From NCBI GenBank assembly GCA_050697155.1, contig JBOGZD010000091.1, positions 1-11,441 of the forward strand: 11,441 nt of DNA, given 5' to 3'. The notes beneath the pieces are model-generated. The model searched no databases and had not been told where the DNA came from. It saw only the letters and a list, made by a program, of their open reading frames with translations. Positions 1-4,877 of this stretch are shown here, piece after piece. Source of the stretch: JBOGZD01 sp050697155 (GTDB lineage Bacteria; Actinomycetota; Thermoleophilia; Solirubrobacterales; 70-9). A program made the translations under genes and the position numbers. Each line of letters opens with the position of its first letter. The first letter of the stretch is position 1.

Positions 1-1018
1 GAGCCGCGGCGGCCTGCCCGGCGCCCTGCGGGCGCGGGCGTGCCGGGGCGGCCGCGGCGCCGTTCGCCAGCTGCGGGTTGAGCGCCGGGCGGATCAGCAT
101 CTGGCGGGCGATCTCGACCGCGTCGGCGTTGTTGTTGGCGAGCTTGATCTTGCCCTCGAGCGGGGCGATCGCCTGGTCGAGCCCCTGGCGCAGCCGGTCG
201 TAGGCCGGCCAGCCCTCCTGCCGCTCGCCGTAGCGCGCCCAGGCGACCTTCCAGTCGCGCGCGAACGAGCTCAGCGCCGCGCGGAAGCTCTCGGCCTCGG
301 GATCGCCGTTTCCGCCCATGTCATCGAGCAGCGAGCGCAGCATCACCTGCTGCTCCCAGGGGCCCATCACCAACGGATAGTTGGAGCGCTCGGTCCCGAG
401 CTTCACCTCGGCGCCGGGCTCATAGGGCACGTGACGAGGCTCGGCGGGCGTGTGGCCGTTCTCTGCAAACGGCCACTCGCCCCGCTCGACCAGGCTCCAA
501 AACGCCGCCGAGCCGACCGTGTCGCCGACCAGGTGGATGCGCCGGTCGCCGGTCGGGTTGAGCACGTTGTGGAGCTTCCAGGCGTCGAAGATCCAGGCCT
601 CGCCGGCGGGCATGTGGACCGACTTCTCGTTGCAGATGAACTCGATCACCGGGCTGGTGGTGATCGGGACGTGGATCCTGACCCGGTCTGCCCAGTAGTA
701 GTTGGTGTCGACGTGCAGGGTGGCCTCTGACTTTCCCTCCAGGCGCATCAGCCGCGAGCGCCCGAAGACGGTGGAAAAGGAGGCCAGCACCTGGCGCAGG
801 TACTCGCAGCGCTCCAGGTGCGGGGTGGGAAGCATGGTCCCCGCGACCCCGTCGTCCATCGGGTTGCCGTTAAGCGCGATCAGCGGCAGGGCGGAGTTCC
901 CGGGGTGTCCCTGGGGGTGGGGGCGCCAGTCGGACTCCGGGATCGCGGAGACCTCGGCGACCATGCGCTCGACGTCGAAGGTCAGCGGCAGCTTGATGAA
1001 CTCGGTGTCGAGCTTCAC
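1..1018 (-). CDS. Aspartyl/asparaginyl beta-hydroxylase-family 2-oxoglutarate/Fe(II) oxygenase, copy 1 (3' end outside window)
   Basis: 339 codons are visible, open to the left edge. The protein resembles the Asp_Arg_Hydrox (PF05118) fold: His102-x-Asp104 (LHVDTN), the RIHVP strand, IFDAW followed by His150, and Arg160 in GDRRIHLVGD. These fit an Fe(II)-binding HxD...H set and a 2-oxoglutarate-binding Arg. Family members hydroxylate Asp/Asn in proteins, or free or carrier-bound amino acids; the substrate here is unknown. No signal peptide is seen, so it is probably cytoplasmic. The start is GTG at 1018-1016, preceded on the minus strand by GGGGAGAGAGC, and it aligns exactly with copy 2 (3781-4746). 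By eye there are about nine differences from copy 2 in the first 180 residues, then much more divergence. Unlike copy 2, which stops after NPQLAGR, this copy continues into an Ala/Pro/Gly-rich tail (NGAAAAPARPRPQG...) that leaves the window. Confidence 0.85.
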   Translation of the reverse strand, partial: MKLDTEFIKLPLTFDVERMVAEVSAIPESDWRPHPQGHPGNSALPLIALNGNPMDDGVAGTMLPTPHLERCEYLRQVLASFSTVFGRSRLMRLEGKSEATLHVDTNYYWADRVRIHVPITTSPVIEFICNEKSVHMPAGEAWIFDAWKLHNVLNPTGDRRIHLVGDTVGSAAFWSLVERGEWPFAENGHTPAEPRHVPYEPGAEVKLGTERSNYPLVMGPWEQQVMLRSLLDDMGGNGDPEAESFRAALSSFARDWKVAWARYGERQEGWPAYDRLRQGLDQAIAPLEGKIKLANNNADAVEIARQMLIRPALNPQLANGAAAAPARPRPQGAGQAAAA

Positions 1019-1054
1019 GCTCTCTCCCCGTGACTCGGTTCCCCGGCGCCGGGT

Positions 1055-1084
1055 AGCGTAAAGCAGCCGCGGGGGAGGGTGCAA
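1055..1084 (-). promoter_or_regulatory. Putative promoter of hydroxylase copy 1
   Basis: Reading the minus strand, TTGCAC (1084-1079) is separated by 18 bases from TACGCT (1060-1055). The -10-like TACGCTA also occurs upstream of hydroxylase copy 2 inside otherwise diverged DNA, which supports it. Only this copy has a plausible -35. A perfect palindrome CCCGGCGCCGGG (1042-1053) lies just downstream, about where transcription would begin. Copy 2 has a degenerate version, so it may be an operator or a leader hairpin. Confidence 0.4.
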
Positions 1085-1144
1085 GGCCGGGCTCTCCGGA
1101 GTGTCTCGTCGCGTGCCTGCCGGCGTCCGATCGATGCCCGCCCC

Positions 1145-1174
1145 TTGACACCGTCCCGTCGGTGCGTATAGGGT
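1145..1174 (+). promoter_or_regulatory. Promoter of beta-helix gene copy 1 (TTGACA-N18-TAGGGT)
   Basis: TTGACA at 1145-1150 and TAGGGT at 1169-1174, with an 18-base spacer, match a housekeeping actinobacterial promoter. TATAGG at 1167-1172 is an alternative -10 with a 16-base spacer. The same two boxes and spacing recur before copy 2 (4816-4845), although the DNA between them differs. A GTG at 1162 lies inside this promoter, which argues against it being the translation start. Confidence 0.75.
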
Positions 1175-1197
1175 CGGCACAGCAGGTCAACCAGAGA

Positions 1198-1203
1198 GGG
1201 AGG
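1198..1203 (+). promoter_or_regulatory. Ribosome binding site of beta-helix gene copy 1
   Basis: GGGAGG lies six bases before the GTG at 1210. It fixes the start there and not at the upstream in-frame GTG at 1162. The equivalent GGGAGG in copy 2 is at 4865-4870, seven bases before its GTG. Confidence 0.75.
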
Positions 1204-1209
1204 ACGACG

Positions 1210-3723
1210 GTGTCGCAACGGCAGATTCGCAGGGCCCGGGAGCGCGCGAACGAGCGGGGGGCCAAGCGCGAGCGGCGCATCGGGACGAAGACCAAGCTCG
1301 CGGCGGGCGCCGGCGCGGCGCTCGGCGCCACCGTGCTGTTCGCCCCCGCGGCCGAGGCGGCCACGTTCACGGTCACCACCCTCGACGACGACGACGACGG
1401 CACCTGCGACGCCGACTGCACCCTGCGTGAGGCCATCTACGAGGCCAACGACACGGTGGCCGCCGACGTGATCACCTTCGCCTCGGGGCTCTCCGGCGAG
1501 ATGGCGATCGACACGGCCAACTACGGCGCCCTCTACGTCGGCAACGGCGAGGTCGATATCCAGGGCCCCGGGGCCGACGTGATCACGGTCTCGGGCGAGG
1601 ACGACACCCGGGTGTTCAAGATCTTCGGCTTCGACGCGCCGGGCACCGACGTGTCGATCTCCGGGCTCACGATCGCCAACGGGAGCGCCGGCGGCGGCTT
1701 CGTAGATCCCGCCGGCGGCGGGATCTACAACGGCGGGTTCGTCGTCCCCGGGTTGTACCTCTTTCCCGGCGATCTCACGGTCGCAAACTCGGTGGTCCGG
1801 GACAACTACGCCGACGACGGCGGTGGCGGGATCATCTCCAACGCCAGCTACTACAGCGGCGGGTCGCCCAACGACGGCTACGGCGGCGACCTGACGCTCA
1901 CCGGGACCACGGTCGCGAACAACGAGGCCGACAGCTCCGGCGGCGGGGTCCGGACGGAGGCCTACGAGAGCGACAGCCCCTTGACGATCAGCGGCTCGAC
2001 GCTCACCGGCAACTACGCGGATGGCCGCGGTGGGGCCCTCTACGCCTACGGCAACGGGAGCGTCGCGATCACGACCTCCGCCTTCACCGACAACGAGGCC
2101 GACAACGACGGCGGCGGCGCCGGGATCCTCGATACGGACTCGGTCGCGGTCGCCGACAGCGTGTTCAACGGCAACTACGCCGACGGCGGCGGCGGCGGCC
2201 TCTACCTCTTCAGCCTCGACGGCGGCGCCACCGTCACCCGCTCCACGTTCTCCGGCAACAGCTCGGCCGCCGACGGCGGCGGGGTCTTCGTCGGCGGCGC
2301 CGAAGGCGACATCGTGATCGAGAGCTCGACGATCTCGGGCAACTCCTCGACGGGCGACGGCGGCGGCGCGAAGCTCTACTTCGCCGACGACGTCACGATC
2401 CGCGACACGGCCTTCACCGACAACGAGGCGACCGAGGGCTACGGCGGCGGGCTGACCCTCTACGACAACGAGAACGAGACGATCGAGGGTTCGACCTTCT
2501 CCGGCAACAGCTCGGCCTACGACGGCGGCGGCGCGGTGCTCTGGGGGACCGAGGGCGACGTGGTGGTCCAGAACTCGACCTTCTCCGGCAACACCGCCGG
2601 CACCTCGACCGAGGACGGCCCCTACAACGGCGGCGGCCTCTACAGCTACAACCGCGCCAACGACCCCGATCCCGACGAGGACACCGAGCGCACGATCCGC
2701 AACTCGACGATCGTCGGAAACACGGCCGACACCGGCGGCGGGGTCGCCGCATTCCTCTTCTCCGAGGAGGACACCGAGGACGTGCTCGCGCTCAGCAGCA
2801 CGATCGTCGCCAACAACTCCCCGGCCGACCTGTCGGCGAACGAGCACGCGGGCTCGGACCCGCCGACCGGCACCTTCGCCTCCGGGTTCAGCCTGATCGG
2901 CAATCCGGGCGGGGTCCCGAACGCAGAGAGCCCTGCCGGCTCGAACATCCTCGGCGTCGACCCCCAGCTCGGCCCGCTGGCCAGCAACGGCGGTCCGACC
3001 CAGACGCATCTGCCGGCGCAGACCAGCCCGGCGATCGACCAGGGGATCGCAAACGGGCTCGCCGCCGACCAGCGCGGCTTGGCGAGGACCCAGGACCTCT
3101 CGGCGATCGCCAACAACCCCGCCGGAGGCGACGGCACCGACATCGGCTCGGTGGAGGTCGCGGGCGCCGACTGCAAGGGCCAGGTGGTGCCGAAGATCGA
3201 CGGCACGCCCGGCGACGACACCCTCACCGGCACCGCGGGCCCAGACGCGATCTTCGGCCTCGCCGGAAACGACACCCTGAACGGCCTCGGCGGCGCCGAC
3301 TGCCTAAACGGAGACGCGGGCAACGACCGCCTGAACGGCGGCGGCGGAGCCGACCTGCTCTCGGGCGGCGCGGGCAAGGACAGGCTCAAGGGCCAGGGCG
3401 GAAAGGACACCCTGCGCGGCGGCCCCGGCAAGGACAACCTCAAGGGCGGCGGCGGCAAGGACAAGCTGCGCGGCGGCCCCGGCAAGGACAAGCTAAACGG
3501 CGGCCCCGGCAAGGACAACCTCAAGGGCGGCCCCGGCAAGGACAAGCTGCGCGGCGGGCCGGGCAAGGACAAGATCAAGGGCAACGGCGGCAACGACCGC
3601 ATCAACGCCGTCGACGGCAAGCGCGACAAGGTCAACTGCGGCGGCGGCAAGAAGGACAAGGCGGTCGTCGACGCCAAGGACAAGGTCTCCGCCAACTGCG
3701 AGAAGGTGATCGTCAAGGGTTAG
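1210..3723 (+). CDS. Exported CSLREA / choice-of-anchor Q beta-helix protein with RTX-like tail, copy 1
   Basis: 837 residues. A long basic N-terminus (1-29, Arg/Lys-rich) precedes a hydrophobic Ala/Gly stretch (30-47) and a likely cleavage site AEA|A at 50/51, so the protein is probably secreted or surface-bound. Residues 51-80 fit the CSLREA N-terminal motif (a five-Asp run, then C66DADC70TLREAIYEAN). Roughly 100-560 is a right-handed parallel beta-helix of recurring STFSGNSS...DGGG coils, rich in Asn, Asp, Ser and Gly. Residues ~525-615 form a choice-of-anchor Q region (DPQLGPLASNGGPTQTH...SPAIDQG). Residues 665-799 are 15 RTX-like nonapeptides, followed by a basic tail with two NC motifs. 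Such proteins usually act outside the cell in adhesion, surface coating or polysaccharide binding; no catalytic site is visible. It is divergent from a hydroxylase gene with a shared promoter region. It is almost identical to 4878-7382. Confidence 0.9.
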   Translation: MSQRQIRRARERANERGAKRERRIGTKTKLAAGAGAALGATVLFAPAAEAATFTVTTLDDDDDGTCDADCTLREAIYEANDTVAADVITFASGLSGEMAIDTANYGALYVGNGEVDIQGPGADVITVSGEDDTRVFKIFGFDAPGTDVSISGLTIANGSAGGGFVDPAGGGIYNGGFVVPGLYLFPGDLTVANSVVRDNYADDGGGGIISNASYYSGGSPNDGYGGDLTLTGTTVANNEADSSGGGVRTEAYESDSPLTISGSTLTGNYADGRGGALYAYGNGSVAITTSAFTDNEADNDGGGAGILDTDSVAVADSVFNGNYADGGGGGLYLFSLDGGATVTRSTFSGNSSAADGGGVFVGGAEGDIVIESSTISGNSSTGDGGGAKLYFADDVTIRDTAFTDNEATEGYGGGLTLYDNENETIEGSTFSGNSSAYDGGGAVLWGTEGDVVVQNSTFSGNTAGTSTEDGPYNGGGLYSYNRANDPDPDEDTERTIRNSTIVGNTADTGGGVAAFLFSEEDTEDVLALSSTIVANNSPADLSANEHAGSDPPTGTFASGFSLIGNPGGVPNAESPAGSNILGVDPQLGPLASNGGPTQTHLPAQTSPAIDQGIANGLAADQRGLARTQDLSAIANNPAGGDGTDIGSVEVAGADCKGQVVPKIDGTPGDDTLTGTAGPDAIFGLAGNDTLNGLGGADCLNGDAGNDRLNGGGGADLLSGGAGKDRLKGQGGKDTLRGGPGKDNLKGGGGKDKLRGGPGKDKLNGGPGKDNLKGGPGKDKLRGGPGKDKIKGNGGNDRINAVDGKRDKVNCGGGKKDKAVVDAKDKVSANCEKVIVKG
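1288..3548 (+). repeat. Perfect 2.26-kb repeat, copy A
   Basis: By eye these 2261 bases match 4947-7207 without a substitution or gap, at a constant offset of 3659. Conceptual translations in other frames are identical too, so no silent changes were seen. Identity stops at 1287/4946 on the left. On the right it is broken first at 3549/7208 and 3561/7220, then by amino-acid changes near the C terminus. Both edges lie inside the coding sequence. Confidence 0.9.
3202..3606 (+). repeat. Fifteen tandem 27-base units encoding RTX-like nonapeptides, copy 1
   Basis: Exactly 135 codons divide into 15 nine-residue units, from GTPGDDTLT to GNGGNDRIN. Most fit the RTX calcium-binding pattern GGxGxDx(L/I)x. 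Units 1-6 are ordinary acidic or neutral forms such as GLAGNDTLN. Units 7-14 all carry Lys before the Asp (GKD) and mostly end in Lys or Arg, for example GGPGKDKLR. At DNA level the later units are near-identical copies of GGCGGCCCCGGCAAGGAC plus nine variable bases. Confidence 0.85.
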
Positions 3724-3795
3724 GCGGCCCGCGAGATCGACGTTGACCGCGATATTCGCGGCTAACGTCGCACTCGGCGCCTAGCGGCCCGCGAG
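3724..3795. repeat. 12-base direct repeat flanking the junction of the two tandem units
   Basis: GCGGCCCGCGAG occurs right after the stop of beta-helix copy 1 (3724-3735) and again across the stop of hydroxylase copy 2 (3784-3795). It was not found at the matching outer ends of the duplication (the end of hydroxylase copy 1, or after 7382). It could be a trace of the recombination that joined the units, or chance in GC-rich DNA. Confidence 0.5.
3738..3770. terminator. Bidirectional hairpin between convergent genes
   Basis: The left arm CGACGTTGACCGCGA pairs with TCGCGGCTAACGTCG around a three-base TAT loop. This gives 14 pairs, including one G-T wobble, and one A/C mismatch. It sits in the 57 bases between the stop of beta-helix copy 1 and the stop of hydroxylase copy 2, where it could end transcription from both sides. 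No T-tract follows, which is common in high-GC actinobacteria. Confidence 0.7.
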
Positions 3796-4746
3796 CTGCG
3801 GGTTGAGCGCCGGGCGGATCAGCATCTGGCGGGCGATCTCGACCGCGTCGGTGTTGTTCTCGGCCAGCTTGATCTTGCCCTCGTAGGGAGCGATCGCCTG
3901 GTCGAGCCCCTGGCGCAGCCGGTCGTAGGCCGGCCAGCCCTCCTCGGCGCGGCCGTATCGCGCCCACGCCACCCGCCAGTCCTGGTGGAAGCGGTGGATC
4001 GCCTCGGTGAACGCCTCGTTGGCCTCCCGAGCGCCGTTCTCGGGCAGGTCGTCGAGCAGGGACTGGGAGAGCAGCTGCTGCTCCCAGGGATCCATCACCA
4101 GCGGATAGTTCGAGCGCTCGGTCTCGAGCTCGACCTGGGCGCCGGGCTGATGGGCGACGTGGCGGGGCTCGGCGGGCTGGCGCCCGTCGTCTGCAAACGG
4201 CCACTCGCCCCGCTCGACCAGGCTCCAAAACGCCGCCGAGCCGACCGTGTCGCCGACCAGGTGAACGCGCCGGTCGCCGGTCGGGTTGAGCACGTTGTGA
4301 AGGCGCCAGGCGTCGAAGATCCAGGCCTCGCCGGCGGCCATGTGGACCGACCTCTCGTTGCAGATGAACTCGATCACCGGGCTGGTGGTGATCGGGACGT
4401 GGATCCTGACCCGGTCTGCCCAGTAGTAGTTGGTGTCGACGTGCAGGGTCGCCTCTGACTTTCCCTCCAGGCGCATAAGGCGCGAGCGCCCAAACACGGT
4501 CTCAAAGGAGGCCAGCACCTGGCGCAGGTACTCGCAGCGCTCCAGGTGCGGGGTGGGAAGCATGGTCCCGGCGACCCCGTCGTCGGTCGGGTTGCCGTTA
4601 AGCGCGATCAGCGGCAGGGCGGAGTTTCCGGGGTGGCCCTGGGGGTGGGGGCGCCAGTCGGACTCCGGGATCGCCTCGACCTCGGAGCGCATCCGCTCGA
4701 CGTCGAAGGTAAGCGGCAGCTTGATGAACTCGGTGTCGAGCTTCAC
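3781..4746 (-). CDS. Aspartyl/asparaginyl beta-hydroxylase-family 2-oxoglutarate/Fe(II) oxygenase, copy 2
   Basis: 321 residues, complete. The predicted iron ligands are His102 and Asp104 (LHVDTN) and His150 (IFDAWRLH), with Arg160 as the likely 2-oxoglutarate contact (GDRRVHLVGD). This resembles PF05118 enzymes, in particular the HxD-bearing subgroup that includes some bacterial proline hydroxylases and not vertebrate AspH, which lacks the acidic ligand. No signal peptide or membrane segment is seen. The GTG start at 4746-4744 has GGAGAGACGGGGA just upstream; an earlier in-frame start up to 4905 would cross the divergent promoters and was not chosen. The C-terminal ~140 residues are helical, charged and much less like copy 1 than the catalytic part. 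It is convergent with beta-helix copy 1 and divergent from copy 2. The substrate is unknown. Confidence 0.87.
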   Translation of the reverse strand: MKLDTEFIKLPLTFDVERMRSEVEAIPESDWRPHPQGHPGNSALPLIALNGNPTDDGVAGTMLPTPHLERCEYLRQVLASFETVFGRSRLMRLEGKSEATLHVDTNYYWADRVRIHVPITTSPVIEFICNERSVHMAAGEAWIFDAWRLHNVLNPTGDRRVHLVGDTVGSAAFWSLVERGEWPFADDGRQPAEPRHVAHQPGAQVELETERSNYPLVMDPWEQQLLSQSLLDDLPENGAREANEAFTEAIHRFHQDWRVAWARYGRAEEGWPAYDRLRQGLDQAIAPYEGKIKLAENNTDAVEIARQMLIRPALNPQLAGR

Positions 4747-4802
4747 TCCCCGTCTCTCCGTGTGGTGTCTCCCAGTGCGGCTCTCATCCCCGGCGCGGGC
4801 AT

Positions 4803-4808
4803 AGCGTA
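4803..4808 (-). promoter_or_regulatory. Putative -10 element of hydroxylase copy 2
   Basis: On the minus strand this reads TACGCT, in the context TACGCTA shared with the upstream region of hydroxylase copy 1 (1055-1060). No good -35 is found 17-18 bases further upstream, so the call rests on conservation between the copies. It lies only seven bases from the -35 of the divergent beta-helix gene, so the two promoters must interfere or share control. Confidence 0.35.
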
Positions 4809-4815
4809 GAGCACC

Positions 4816-4845
4816 TTGACAAGGGTCCGCGGGTGGGTATAGGGT
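4816..4845 (+). promoter_or_regulatory. Promoter of beta-helix gene copy 2 (TTGACA-N18-TAGGGT)
   Basis: TTGACA at 4816-4821 and TAGGGT at 4840-4845 are spaced by 18 bases, exactly as in copy 1 (1145-1174). The string GTATAGGGTCGGC around the -10 is identical in both copies, while the spacer and the DNA on either side differ. Confidence 0.75.
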
Positions 4846-4877
4846 CGGCTCAACAACTTCGAGAGGGAGGTCACAAG

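Noticed and set aside
1162..1209. Earlier in-frame GTG start for beta-helix copy 1
   Set aside because: It lies between the -35 and -10 boxes and has no ribosome binding site; GTG 1210 has GGGAGG and matches copy 2.
1210..1290. Twin-arginine (Tat) signal in the beta-helix N-terminus
   Set aside because: There are RR pairs, but no S/T-RR-x-F-L-K consensus directly before the hydrophobic stretch; a general Sec-type signal with a long basic n-region fits better.
1015..3009. A 664-residue open frame antisense to the beta-helix gene (and its twin at 4743-6668)
   Set aside because: Composition is Val/Ala/Gly/Arg/Asp-rich with no family features. It arises because the repetitive GC-rich sense codons rarely create stops on the other strand. 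The sense product has a clear signal peptide and domains.
3202..3606. CRISPR-like array
   Set aside because: The 27-base units are contiguous in-frame RTX codons without spacers.
2646..3716. Ser/Pro/Leu-rich 356-residue antisense frame over the RTX region (and 6305-7375)
   Set aside because: Its SLPGPP repeats are simply the reverse complement of the RTX codons; no ribosome binding site or independent support.
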